From positions 5,538 to 69,537 of the forward strand of contig DATJQP010000056.1 in assembly GCA_035505655.1 (NCBI GenBank): DNA of 64,000 bases. The letters run 5' to 3'. This document shows positions 26,014 to 34,264 of this stretch, piece by piece. The DNA is from JAGVPT01 sp035505655 (GTDB lineage: Bacteria; Bacteroidota; Ignavibacteria; UBA10030; UBA8401). How positions within the stretch are numbered: the first letter of the stretch is position 1; every line of letters begins with the position of its first letter. The position numbers and the translations under genes were made by a program. Under the pieces are notes generated by a model that did no database searches, had not been told where the DNA came from, and worked only from the letters and a program-made list of their open reading frames with translations.

Positions 26014-26862
26014 TCACCGGCCGCTTTCCCTTCGAATCCGCCTCAGCTCGTTGAGCGTCAGATCGATCGAATCGTCGACGAAGTGCCTCGAGAATCTCCG
26101 TGCGCGCCGGACGGCCTCGCTCGAAACTTCCGCGATGACAAGATCCTCGTCGAAGAGCTTCGCGGAAGCAATGATCTCTCCGGAAGGATCGACAATTTTC
26201 GAGCCGCCCCAGAAATTAACGCCGTCTTCGATCCCCACCCTGTTGGCGAACACGAGGTATGAGCTCAGCAGTCTTGCGTAGGTCTTATGGTGTTCGGCAT
26301 TAACGACGGCGGTCGGGAGCTCTTTCTCCGCCCCGGACATCCTCGTGGGGCTGGCAGCCAGGCCGATGATGATCTCCGCTCCTTCGCTCGCAAGGATGTA
26401 CGGAAGTGACATGTGCCAGAGATCTTCGCAAATGAGGATCCCGAGCCTCCCGTGTTTGGAACGAAAGCTGCGTACACGATTGCCCGGGCTGAAGTACCTC
26501 ATCTCCTCGAACATCCCGTACGTCGGGGGATAAACTTTTCGGTGGCCGCTGTAGATTTCTCCGTCTTCAAAGACAAACGCCGTATTGAACAACCCGAAAT
26601 TCTCCCCCTCCTCGACCCCGCCGGCGATGATCGTGATCTCCCTGCTTAACTTCACCAGTTCCTTGAACGGCGAGGGGGAGTCGACCCTGACGGCAACATC
26701 CCAGTTGAGATCTTTCAGAGAGTAGCCGGTCAAGCTAAGCTCGGGAAATACAATGATCTCCGCGTGCCCGGCAATAGCCCTTTTGATGAAGGTGACATGC
26801 CGCTGCACGTTCTTGGCGAGATTGCCGACGGCCGAATCAATTTGAGCGACGGCGATCTTCAT
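26014..26862 (-). CDS. Nitrilase-superfamily carbon-nitrogen hydrolase
   Basis: A 282-residue amidase with the full Glu-Lys-Cys triad: Glu41 (FPELSLTGY), Lys109 (HRKVYPPTYGMFEE) and Cys145 (LICEDLWH). The sequence around these sites resembles the glutaminase domain of NAD synthetase more than beta-ureidopropionase, but no synthetase domain follows. Likely a stand-alone amidase; the substrate is unknown. It sits between htpX and a TPM protein, all on the minus strand. Confidence 0.85.
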   Translation of the reverse strand: MKIAVAQIDSAVGNLAKNVQRHVTFIKRAIAGHAEIIVFPELSLTGYSLKDLNWDVAVRVDSPSPFKELVKLSREITIIAGGVEEGENFGLFNTAFVFEDGEIYSGHRKVYPPTYGMFEEMRYFSPGNRVRSFRSKHGRLGILICEDLWHMSLPYILASEGAEIIIGLAASPTRMSGAEKELPTAVVNAEHHKTYARLLSSYLVFANRVGIEDGVNFWGGSKIVDPSGEIIASAKLFDEDLVIAEVSSEAVRRARRFSRHFVDDSIDLTLNELRRIRRESGR

Positions 26863-26883
26863 GGATTTCCCGAGCCTCCCGGG

Positions 26884-27351
26884 TCAGCGGATGGCGACAT
26901 CGTTCGGCAGTTCGTTGGTATCACCTTTATGATGCGGGAATTCCTCTGCGAGCTTTCTCCCAATCTCCTTCACCACCTCGCAAATGCCGTGGCAAAACTT
27001 TTTATCCTTGAAATGGGAGCTTAGCGTCGCCGCGAGCTCGTCCCAGTACCGGTCATGGACTCTCTTGTGAATCCCTTCATCCGCGATGATCTGGAATGCC
27101 CGTTCGCTCACCGAAAAAAAGAGGAGGACACCGCTTTTCTCGTTTGTCTTGTCCATCCCCAGCTCGTAAAAGTTCCTCAGCGCGAACTCGTGAAGTGAGA
27201 GCTTTCGTTCTTTCCAGGCTCTCCGCTTCCGGATGCTCACGCGAATCTCGCCGCTGGTCTTCTTCTCGGCCGCGGCAATGGTGTCCGCGATCTTCTGCAA
27301 CTCCTCGTGTGTCAGCAATGGGGGCTTTGAAAACATGGCCCGGTCCTTCAT
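26884..27351 (-). CDS. TPM domain protein
   Basis: A 155-residue protein consisting of one TPM (DUF477) domain: I..TI.AAEKKTSGEIRVSI, GVLLFFSVSERAFQIIADEGIH and a C-terminal helix. No signal peptide or Gly-rich tail, unlike the second TPM protein at 31732. TPM domains appear in proteins linked to photosystem repair and to LemA-type membrane modules. Starts at 27351 or at the Met five codons on (27336). Two bases after the response regulator stop. Confidence 0.8.
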   Translation of the reverse strand: MKDRAMFSKPPLLTHEELQKIADTIAAAEKKTSGEIRVSIRKRRAWKERKLSLHEFALRNFYELGMDKTNEKSGVLLFFSVSERAFQIIADEGIHKRVHDRYWDELAATLSSHFKDKKFCHGICEVVKEIGRKLAEEFPHHKGDTNELPNDVAIR

Positions 27352-27353
27352 CC

Positions 27354-28028
27354 TTAGTCCGAGATGTCGATCATCTTGATGTTCTTGATGTACTGCACGG
27401 TCTTGTCTTCCTTCAGCGATTTCAGTTTCCCCAATTTCAGCCGCATCCGGTCGACGTTTTCGCCGATGATCCGAAGGTAGAGAGACATGTCCGACGCGAG
27501 CCGGCTTTGTGCAAGCTGCTGGACATTCCTTTCCATCGCCTCAAGCGGCGTGAGGAGATCCTGGCTGATTCCCAGGACGAGCTCCTGGATCGCCTCCATT
27601 CTCTGGCTGCTGATTTCGAGGGCGGTGAGCTGCTGTCGGAGCCGTACACGATCGAGCACGCTGACGATGGTTCGCGGAAGAACGGGCGTGGAGATCTCTT
27701 CCTTGACGAGGAAGTCCTCGACACCGAGCTTCATCGTCTCGACGGCAAGATTGAAGTCCCTGTTGACGGTGATAAAGACGACGGGGATCGTGATCCCCCG
27801 CTGAACGAGGGTGCTGGTGACCTCGACGCCGTTCATCCCCGGAAGATTGTAATCCATGAGGATGACATGGAAACTCTGGTCCGTCTCCAAAACCCTCAGG
27901 CCGTCTTCCCCGCTTTTCTCCCAGACGAGCTGAAAGACGTAGTCAGGATGCTGCGAAAGGTAGAGCTCGACGAGTTTGCCGAAATCGTCGTTATCCTCCA
28001 CCATCAGGATGTTGATTGTTTCCTTCAT
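27354..28028 (-). CDS. Response regulator with a His-less DHp-like C-terminal domain
   Basis: A 224-residue protein. Residues 1-120 are a receiver domain: acidic pair Glu11-Asp12, phosphoacceptor Asp59 (ILMDYNLPGMNG), Thr87 (FITVN) and Lys109 (FLVKEE). The remainder is helical without a DNA-binding domain. Residues 152-170, GISQDLLTPLEAMERNVQQ, align with the H-box of histidine kinases (SHDLKTPL), with Gln156 where the His would be. This looks like a dimerisation or phosphotransfer-like domain that has lost its His, perhaps docking to the kinase encoded 63 bases upstream. The kinase pairing is inference. Confidence 0.87.
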   Translation of the reverse strand: MKETINILMVEDNDDFGKLVELYLSQHPDYVFQLVWEKSGEDGLRVLETDQSFHVILMDYNLPGMNGVEVTSTLVQRGITIPVVFITVNRDFNLAVETMKLGVEDFLVKEEISTPVLPRTIVSVLDRVRLRQQLTALEISSQRMEAIQELVLGISQDLLTPLEAMERNVQQLAQSRLASDMSLYLRIIGENVDRMRLKLGKLKSLKEDKTVQYIKNIKMIDISD

Positions 28029-28091
28029 CTGTGCGATGGGTTACCTCTCCATGAGAACACTTCCCCTGCGGCCCGCACGTCCGTGCATTCT

Positions 28092-30665
28092 TCATCGGGG
28101 AAGAGAAAAATAGAAAGTCGTGCCTTTCCCGATTTCGGATTCCAGCCAAATCTGCCCCTGATAGAGCTCCACAATTTTTCTGACGATCGCCAATCCGGCC
28201 CCGCTTCCCTCATACTCCGGATGCAATCGTTGAAAGATAACGAATATCTTGTCAAAAAACCGTTTTTCGATACCGATCCCGTTGTCCTGGACTGAACAAA
28301 GGAATCTCTTCTCGCTCTCCGTGAAGGAAATCTTAATGAACGGACTCTCGCTCTTGTTGAACTTGATGGCGTTGGAAACGAGATTCCGCAGGACGAGCTT
28401 GAAATGCGTCGGGTTGCAGTAATATGAGATCTGGGATTCCGGAGGAATGATCGTGATGTGCTTTTCCTGAATTGAAAAACTGAGATCTCCGAGGACTTCA
28501 GTCAGGATGTCGTTGAGGGAGACCGTTTCCATCACCTCGGTCAGGCGGGAGACGCGGGAGAGAACGAGGAGGTCATCGATAAGGTTCTTCATCCTCGCGC
28601 AAGCCTGAATGATGGACTGAACGTACTCCGTCGCTGCATGGTCGCGGGCCGTTCCGTGATCCTTGAGGAGAATACGGCTGTACCCTTCAACGGTAATGAG
28701 GGGCTCTTTGAGGTCGTGCGAGACAACGTAGGTGAAGTCGTCGAGCTCCTTGTTTCGATTCTGGAGCTGGAGCGACTTTGTCACCGTCTCTTCGTACAAC
28801 TTCGCCTTCTCAAGGGCAATGGCGGCAAGGTTCGCGAAACTCTCAAGGATCCTGATGTGCCCTTCATTGAAAGCGCGGGGCGTATAGCTCTGGACGGAAA
28901 GAACCCCGATCGTGGTTTCTTTCGAGAACATCGGGACATAAAGAAGGGACTGCGACCTTCTGCTCTTGTCTCCGAAAGGGTGGCCCTCCGGCGTATCCGC
29001 CGCCGTATCCCGGTTTTCGAGGAGTGAACGTCTTGCCTCGATAACCTTTGCTATTCCCGTTCCAGCCCTGAGAGGCGACTCGGCCGTATCGGCGGCAATT
29101 TTCGTGCGTACCCCGTCGATAATATCATAGCTCAGAATCGTCCTTACGGTGCCGCTGGCCCCATCGAAGAGATCAATGAAAAATGCGTCGAAGCGGAGGA
29201 CCTCAAGGAGATGGCGATAAATTGCTTCGGCAATTTCGCTGATCCTGAGCAGGGAGGTGAGCGTGCGGCTGAGTTCATAGAGGACGCGCAGGCGCTCAAA
29301 CTGGAGGCGGTTCTCCTCTTCGAGTTTCTTCCGCTCCGTGATATCCCTCGCCATATTCATCATCGCGACGGGCCGGTTCAGCGCGTTGTAGAGGAGAGTC
29401 GTATTCATGCTGACCGAAATGAGCCTGCCGCTGCGGCTTTTCCAGTGGATGTCGAAATCGCGGAGGCTCTTCTTTTCCCTGAGCTCCTTAATCCAGAGCA
29501 CGTACCGGGACATCTCCTCGTCAAGGAGCCATTCGTACGGGAATTCGGTTCCCAGCGCTTCGGCCTTCTTGATGCCGGTCAATCGCTCGAATTCACTGTT
29601 CACCTGGAGTACTTTTCCCTCGAGATTCGTGACCACGAGCGCATCTCCGACAGTGAGGACGCCGTCGATGACGTTGCGGAACATCTGTTCCGACTGCTGC
29701 ATGTCCTTCTCAATCGCATGCCGAAGCGTGTTGTCTCTGTGCACGGCAACGACCGAGTTCTCCCCCCGATACGGCATGACGCTGACGACAACCTCGACGT
29801 CGAACGTTGTCCCATTCTTCCTCACCGCCCTGTACTCGTACCGGTTGGGGACCTTCCTTCCTGCCATCCTATTTCGGCTCCGCTCGACAATTCTTTCCCG
29901 GTCCTCTTTCGCGATGAGGATCTCGATGCTTTCACCCCAGAGATCATCCGATGAGTTGTAGCCGAAGAGCCGGGCCATCGCATTGTTGGCGTAGAGGATC
30001 TTCAGGTCGCGGACCACAACCACTCCGTCGGCCATCCCCTCGATCGTCGATTCGAATTCCGACTCGCTCATCGCCCTTCTTGAGCGTTCCTCAATCGCCT
30101 CAAAGAGGCCGCGTCCCGCCCGCCCGAGACTGTGCCATAGTGACGATCCCACATCTTCGCTTCTGACGATCCCGACGCCGACGAGCTCGATCACTCCGAT
30201 GGTTTTTGACCCCTTCATAATCGGCACCTGGACGATAGAGAGCTTTTCCAACGGCACGCGACTAAGGGTCCTGAGCGGGTAGTCCTTCTTGTCGCCTGCG
30301 CGGAGAAATACCGGCGCTTTCCTGCGGATCACCCGGTGAAGGTGAGACTTATCCAATTCCTGGAGCGAGAGTTCCTTGGTGAAGGCGGCCGGGAGCGAAG
30401 AGGTGCCGAGAAGTCGGACGGATCTGTTGTCGACCCGGTAGAGTGCACCCGCCATCGATCCGCTGTACTTGAGGAGTTTTGAAAGGAATGCCGTGAACGA
30501 TCGCTCGAGAGGCTTATCGCCTGCGTATGCCTCGAGGACGATGGCCCCGATGTCGACGGCGAAGGAGTAGATCCGGTTGGTCTGAGCAGGAAGCCCGATC
30601 CCTCCCCCGGGGCGTTTCAGAGATGGGCGGGTCGTCTTTTTGCTCGGGGATTTTTGAGGACTCAT
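28092..30665 (-). CDS. Soluble GAF-PAS-PAS-GAF sensor histidine kinase
   Basis: An 857-residue cytoplasmic sensor kinase with no membrane helix. Order: GAF (about 45-190), PAS (about 200-320), PAS (about 330-455), GAF (about 465-625), HisKA with the phosphoacceptor in VVSHDLKEPLITVEGYSRI, and HATPase (NLVSNAIKFN, DNGIGI, GSGAGLAIV). I place the start at the ATG at 30665; an in-frame TTG at 30710 lies inside aroF. The HisKA type resembles bacteriophytochrome-like kinases, but no chromophore Cys motif was seen. Partner is probably the next gene. The signal is unknown. Confidence 0.9.
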   Translation of the reverse strand: MSPQKSPSKKTTRPSLKRPGGGIGLPAQTNRIYSFAVDIGAIVLEAYAGDKPLERSFTAFLSKLLKYSGSMAGALYRVDNRSVRLLGTSSLPAAFTKELSLQELDKSHLHRVIRRKAPVFLRAGDKKDYPLRTLSRVPLEKLSIVQVPIMKGSKTIGVIELVGVGIVRSEDVGSSLWHSLGRAGRGLFEAIEERSRRAMSESEFESTIEGMADGVVVVRDLKILYANNAMARLFGYNSSDDLWGESIEILIAKEDRERIVERSRNRMAGRKVPNRYEYRAVRKNGTTFDVEVVVSVMPYRGENSVVAVHRDNTLRHAIEKDMQQSEQMFRNVIDGVLTVGDALVVTNLEGKVLQVNSEFERLTGIKKAEALGTEFPYEWLLDEEMSRYVLWIKELREKKSLRDFDIHWKSRSGRLISVSMNTTLLYNALNRPVAMMNMARDITERKKLEEENRLQFERLRVLYELSRTLTSLLRISEIAEAIYRHLLEVLRFDAFFIDLFDGASGTVRTILSYDIIDGVRTKIAADTAESPLRAGTGIAKVIEARRSLLENRDTAADTPEGHPFGDKSRRSQSLLYVPMFSKETTIGVLSVQSYTPRAFNEGHIRILESFANLAAIALEKAKLYEETVTKSLQLQNRNKELDDFTYVVSHDLKEPLITVEGYSRILLKDHGTARDHAATEYVQSIIQACARMKNLIDDLLVLSRVSRLTEVMETVSLNDILTEVLGDLSFSIQEKHITIIPPESQISYYCNPTHFKLVLRNLVSNAIKFNKSESPFIKISFTESEKRFLCSVQDNGIGIEKRFFDKIFVIFQRLHPEYEGSGAGLAIVRKIVELYQGQIWLESEIGKGTTFYFSLPR

Positions 30666-30681
30666 AGGGAAGAAGGCGGAA

Positions 30682-31695
30682 CTACATTGAACGGCCGACG
30701 ACCGGGGCAAGATCCCTCAGCTTGCTCATCAGGTCAAGAAACCTCTCCGGCCTCAGCGATTGAAAGCCATCCGACATCGCCTCCTCCGGGTGCGCATGTA
30801 CTTCAATCATCAATCCGTCCGCCCCCGCAGCGATCGCCGCAAGAGATAGCGGTGCGACGAGGTCCCAGGAGCCCGTTCCATGGCTCGGATCGACGATGAC
30901 CGGGAGGTGGGAGAGTTTCTTGATCACCGGCACTGCGTTGAGATCGAGCGTATTCCTCGTGTATGTCTCGAATGTTCTGATCCCTCGCTCGCAGAGGATG
31001 ACATTGTAATTCCCGCGCGAGAGGATATACTCTGCGGCCATGAGGAGTTCTTCGACCGTCGCCGACAGACCCCTCTTCAGAAGGACCGGTTTCCTCAACT
31101 CACCGATCCGCTCGAGGAGCGAGAAATTGTACATGTTGCGGGCGCCGATTTGAAGGATGTCGGAGTGATCCGCGACGATCTGCAGCGTTTCCGTGTCCTT
31201 CACTTCGGTAACGACCTTGAGCCCTGTCGCATCCGCCGCCTCTCGCAGATATTCCAGCCCTTCGAGTTTCAATCCCTGGAACGAATAGGGAGATGTGCGA
31301 GGTTTGAATGCGCCCCCGCGCAGAAATCTGGCACCGCTCTCCTTCACCAGGTCCGCCACTTCGCGTATCTGGGACCTGCTTTCGACGGAACACGGTCCAG
31401 CGATCACCGCGATAGTCTTGCCGCCGAAGGAGGCACCGTCAATATCGATAACGGTCGACTCGGGCTTGAATTCTCTTCCGACAAGCTTGAACGGCTTTGA
31501 AACCGAGATGACGTCGATGACCCCCGGGAGAGGAAGAAAGTGCTCCGGATCAACCTTCCCTTGGTTTCCGGTGATGCCGATCGCAACTCGCTGGACTCCT
31601 GGAATTTCGTGTGGGGTGAAGCCGAGGGATGAAATCTTGCTCTTTACCGCCTCGATTTCCGTCTGCGAGGCGTCGAGCTTCATGACAATCAGCAT
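30682..31695 (-). CDS. aroF: DAHP synthase, type I-beta with N-terminal regulatory domain
   Basis: 3-deoxy-D-arabino-heptulosonate-7-phosphate synthase (337 residues), first step of the shikimate pathway. Residues 1-70 form a ferredoxin-like domain (MLIVMKLDASQTEIEAVKSK), the feedback-control domain known from Thermotoga maritima. The barrel has AGPCSVES, LRGGAFKPRTSPYSFQG, IGARNMYN and DPSHGTG. Feedback inhibition by an aromatic amino acid is expected from the family. It lies 16 bases ahead of the kinase gene. Confidence 0.93.
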   Translation of the reverse strand: MLIVMKLDASQTEIEAVKSKISSLGFTPHEIPGVQRVAIGITGNQGKVDPEHFLPLPGVIDVISVSKPFKLVGREFKPESTVIDIDGASFGGKTIAVIAGPCSVESRSQIREVADLVKESGARFLRGGAFKPRTSPYSFQGLKLEGLEYLREAADATGLKVVTEVKDTETLQIVADHSDILQIGARNMYNFSLLERIGELRKPVLLKRGLSATVEELLMAAEYILSRGNYNVILCERGIRTFETYTRNTLDLNAVPVIKKLSHLPVIVDPSHGTGSWDLVAPLSLAAIAAGADGLMIEVHAHPEEAMSDGFQSLRPERFLDLMSKLRDLAPVVGRSM

Positions 31696-31731
31696 GGTTC
31701 CCGGGTCAGCGTCTGTTCATCGTCGGGCGCA

Positions 31732-32481
31732 CTACCAGCTCCCGCTGGCTCCGCCGCCTCCAAAAGATCCCCCACCCCCGGACCATCCACCCCCACCGCC
31801 AAATCCTCCCCCTCCAAATCCTCCACCCCCAAAAAATCCGCCGCCGAATCCCCCTCCCCAGTATCCGGAACGCGAGTATCCCCGCGAGGAGACGCCGTAT
31901 CTTCTCCCTCCACCCAGCATCGACGCCCCGAGCGACCCGAAAATGATCAACATGAGAAGAAGCGTACCGTAGTTTGTCACCTTCCGCCGGGTTTGTCCTT
32001 CTGCTTTGTACTCCCCCTTCGTTGCTTTGATCGCCGCCTCGATCCCTGCCCTGATGCCGCCTGCGAAGTCACCTTCGCGGAACCTGGGGCGCATATCATT
32101 TCGTATGATCTGATCACAGAGCGCATCCGGCAGCGCGCCTTCGAGTCCGTATCCGACCTCGAATCTGATCTCCTTTTCCTCCTTGGCAATCAGAATGAGG
32201 AGTCCGTTGTCCCTCCCCTTCTTGCCGATCTTGTTCGCCTCCGCAACTTTGATGGAGAACTCGGCGAGATCCTCTCCCTGGAGGGATGGAATCAACAGCA
32301 CTGCGATTTGAGTCGAGGTGCTGTCCTCGAATTGCCGCAACTCATATTCAAGCCCATGCCAATCGGAGTATTCAAGCGAATTCGTGAAGTCCGTTACATG
32401 TTCGTGTAGCTGGGGAACGGCGAGTTCCTGGGCGGACGCAGGGGCTCCGAACCCTCCCACAAGTATCATGGAGAGTGCCAA
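31732..32481 (-). CDS. Secreted TPM domain protein with Gly-rich tail
   Basis: An exported protein: signal sequence, TPM domain (about 25-150; STQIAVLLIPSLQGEDLAEF, NGLLILIAKEEKEIRFEVGYG), one membrane helix (about 170-190) and a Gly/Ser/Phe/Trp-rich C-terminus with repeated GGGGF. This is the YgcG-like layout commonly encoded beside LemA. The first standard start is TTG at 32481, giving 249 residues but no basic n-region. The frame stays open upstream, and an ATC codon at 32511 with GGGG 6 bases before it would give the start IKQKIQYLGWLALSM, a normal signal peptide. The true start is therefore open. Confidence 0.8.
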   Translation of the reverse strand: MALSMILVGGFGAPASAQELAVPQLHEHVTDFTNSLEYSDWHGLEYELRQFEDSTSTQIAVLLIPSLQGEDLAEFSIKVAEANKIGKKGRDNGLLILIAKEEKEIRFEVGYGLEGALPDALCDQIIRNDMRPRFREGDFAGGIRAGIEAAIKATKGEYKAEGQTRRKVTNYGTLLLMLIIFGSLGASMLGGGRRYGVSSRGYSRSGYWGGGFGGGFFGGGGFGGGGFGGGGGWSGGGGSFGGGGASGSW

Positions 32482-32525
32482 CCAACCCAGGTATTGTATC
32501 TTCTGTTTGATGGGGTACCCCTTTT

Positions 32526-33134
32526 CTAGAACTTGACCTTGGGCGCCGATTCAGCTCCGGTTTGAGCCTGGAAGTATGCCTTCGGCCCGAACCCGCCGAA
32601 CCCGGCGATGAGCGACGTGGGAATTGTCCTGATCGTCGTATTGTACGATTGCACAACTTCGTTGAAGTGCCTTCGTTCGACCGCAATCCTGTTCTCAGTT
32701 CCCTCGAGCTGCTGCTGGAGCTGCAGAAAGTTCTCGTTTGCTTTCAGATTCGGATAATTTTCAGAGACAGCCATGAGCCGGGAAAGTGCCGCTGTCAGCT
32801 CACCCTGTGACTTCTCGAACATCTGGAAAGCCTGAGGATCTTTGAGGACTTCAGGCGTGATGACCATCTGTCCCACCTTGGCTCTTGCTTCAACGACATT
32901 CTCAAGCGTCTCCTTCTCGTGCGTCGCGTACCCTTTCACCGTCTCAACAAGGTTTGGAATCAGGTCAAATCTTCTTTGATATTGATTCTGAACCTGCGAC
33001 CAGGCGCTATTCACTCCCTCATTGAGAGCAACCAATCGGTTGTACGCTCCCACTCCCCACATCACCATGATGATGGCGATCAGGAAAATCCCGCCGATGA
33101 TCGACAACGCGATGATGAGACCTTTTGATTTCAT
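32526..33134 (-). CDS. lemA: LemA family membrane protein
   Basis: A 202-residue LemA protein: one N-terminal membrane helix (about 6-28), then a helical bundle with YNRLVALNEGVNSAWSQVQN, QRRFDLIPNLVETVKGYA and the end region VQSYNTTIRTIPTSLIAGFG. Function of LemA is not settled; pairing with TPM/YgcG proteins at the membrane is common and is seen here (14-44 bases to the next start). AAGGAG precedes the ATG and overlaps a 12-bp palindrome at 33136-33147. Confidence 0.93.
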   Translation of the reverse strand: MKSKGLIIALSIIGGIFLIAIIMVMWGVGAYNRLVALNEGVNSAWSQVQNQYQRRFDLIPNLVETVKGYATHEKETLENVVEARAKVGQMVITPEVLKDPQAFQMFEKSQGELTAALSRLMAVSENYPNLKANENFLQLQQQLEGTENRIAVERRHFNEVVQSYNTTIRTIPTSLIAGFGGFGPKAYFQAQTGAESAPKVKF

Positions 33135-33135
33135 T

Positions 33136-33147
33136 GAGAATATTCTC
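33136..33147. repeat. 12-bp perfect palindrome over the lemA ribosome binding site
   Basis: GAGAATATTCTC, self-complementary, ends 2 bases before the lemA ATG and overlaps the GGAG of its Shine-Dalgarno. It could be an operator half-site pair or a weak RNA structure that hides the ribosome site; neither is shown. Confidence 0.5.
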
Positions 33148-33185
33148 CTTCGTTAAAATCTCGCTTGATTTCCTCTCTTCAACTT

Positions 33186-33214
33186 AATGTAATCAACGGT
33201 GCTCTGAAAAACAA
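33186..33214 (-). promoter_or_regulatory. Possible promoter of lemA
   Basis: Minus strand TTGTTT (33209-33214), 17-bp spacer, TACATT (33186-33191). The -35 box is weak. It lies back to back with the plus-strand promoter at 33234-33262. Confidence 0.4.
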
Positions 33215-33233
33215 GGTAGCTTCTCCCCTCTTC

Positions 33234-33262
33234 TTGACAATCACTAAAATAGTCGTTACTAT
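33234..33262 (+). promoter_or_regulatory. Promoter of the pyrimidine degradation genes
   Basis: Consensus TTGACA (33234-33239), 17-bp spacer, TACTAT (33257-33262). Predicted start near 33269, about 54 bases before the beta-ureidopropionase ATG at 33323. Confidence 0.65.
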
Positions 33263-33322
33263 TTCCACCAGCCTTAACCCAATTTCCGCCTTGCAATTAG
33301 CGTCCATCACGGAGGGCTCTCT

Positions 33323-34195
33323 ATGCCGCGAATTGTCAGAGGAGGGCTTATTCAGTGCTCTCTCTCCGGATCCACGGAACAGCCGATCGAATCGCTGAAG
33401 CGGTCGATGATCGACAAGCATGTAGCTTTGATTGAGGATGCCGGCAGGAAAGGAGTTCAAATCTTGTGTTTGCAGGAGATCTTCTTCGGTCCATACTTCT
33501 GCGCGGAGCAGAAGACCAAATGGTATGCGATGGTGGAAAAGATTCCCGACGGACCGACCGTGAGGCTCATGCAGGAATTGGCGAAGAAGTATCAGATGGC
33601 GATGGTCGTTCCGATTTATGAAGAAGAGATCGCAGGGATCTACTACAACACGGCAGCAGTGATCGACTCGGACGGCAAGTACCTGGGAAAATACCGCAAG
33701 CACCACATCCCGCAGGTTGACCCCGGTTTCTGGGAGAAATTCTACTTCAAGCCCGGAAACCTCGGCTACCCGGTATTCAAGACGCGCTACGCTGACATTG
33801 GTGTGTACATCTGTTACGACCGGCATTTCCCCGAGGGAGCGCGGATTCTGGGACTCCACGGGGCGGAGATCGTCTTCAACCCATCTGCCACGGTAGCGGG
33901 ATTATCAGAGTACCTGTGGGAACTCGAGCAGCCCGCACATGCGGTCGCAAACGGCTACTTTGTCGGCGCCATCAACAGAGTCGGCATGGAGCCCCCCTGG
34001 AACATCGGTGAATTCTACGGCAAAAGCTATTTCTGTAATCCGCGAGGAAAAATCATTGCCCAGGCTAGCCGCGATAAGACAGAGCTCGTCGTTGCCGACC
34101 TCGACCTGGAGATGATTAAAGAAGTCCGGTCGGTATGGCAGTTCTATCGCGACCGAAGGCCGGAGACCTACAACGAGTTGGTGGAAGGAATTTGA
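33323..34195 (+). CDS. Beta-ureidopropionase-like amidohydrolase
   Basis: A 290-residue nitrilase-superfamily enzyme with the Glu-Lys-Cys triad at Glu52 (LCLQEIFFGPYF), Lys126 (GKYRKHHIPQ) and Cys164 (VYICYDRHFPEG). These surroundings match N-carbamoyl-beta-alanine amidohydrolase, which cleaves N-carbamoyl-beta-alanine to beta-alanine, CO2 and ammonia. N-carbamoylputrescine amidase is a close relative, but the neighbouring dihydropyrimidine dehydrogenase and dihydropyrimidinase genes favour the pyrimidine role. First gene of the cluster, with its own promoter. Confidence 0.88.
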   Translation: MPRIVRGGLIQCSLSGSTEQPIESLKRSMIDKHVALIEDAGRKGVQILCLQEIFFGPYFCAEQKTKWYAMVEKIPDGPTVRLMQELAKKYQMAMVVPIYEEEIAGIYYNTAAVIDSDGKYLGKYRKHHIPQVDPGFWEKFYFKPGNLGYPVFKTRYADIGVYICYDRHFPEGARILGLHGAEIVFNPSATVAGLSEYLWELEQPAHAVANGYFVGAINRVGMEPPWNIGEFYGKSYFCNPRGKIIAQASRDKTELVVADLDLEMIKEVRSVWQFYRDRRPETYNELVEGI

Positions 34196-34198
34196 GCC

Positions 34199-34221
34199 GG
34201 AAAAGTCGCCGGCACTTTTCC
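34199..34221 (+). other. Intercistronic hairpin after the beta-ureidopropionase gene
   Basis: Perfect 8-bp inverted repeat GGAAAAGT / ACTTTTCC (34199-34206 and 34214-34221) with a 7-nt loop, starting 4 bases past the stop codon. No T-run follows, so it is not a standard terminator; an RNA processing or stability element between cistrons is possible. Confidence 0.5.
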
Positions 34222-34264
34222 ACGTGCGATGAAATTGTATTGACTCACGATTGAGCACATTCCG

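Noticed and set aside
27096..28295. A 399-codon plus-strand frame
   Set aside because: Antisense to the TPM protein and response regulator genes; no motif.
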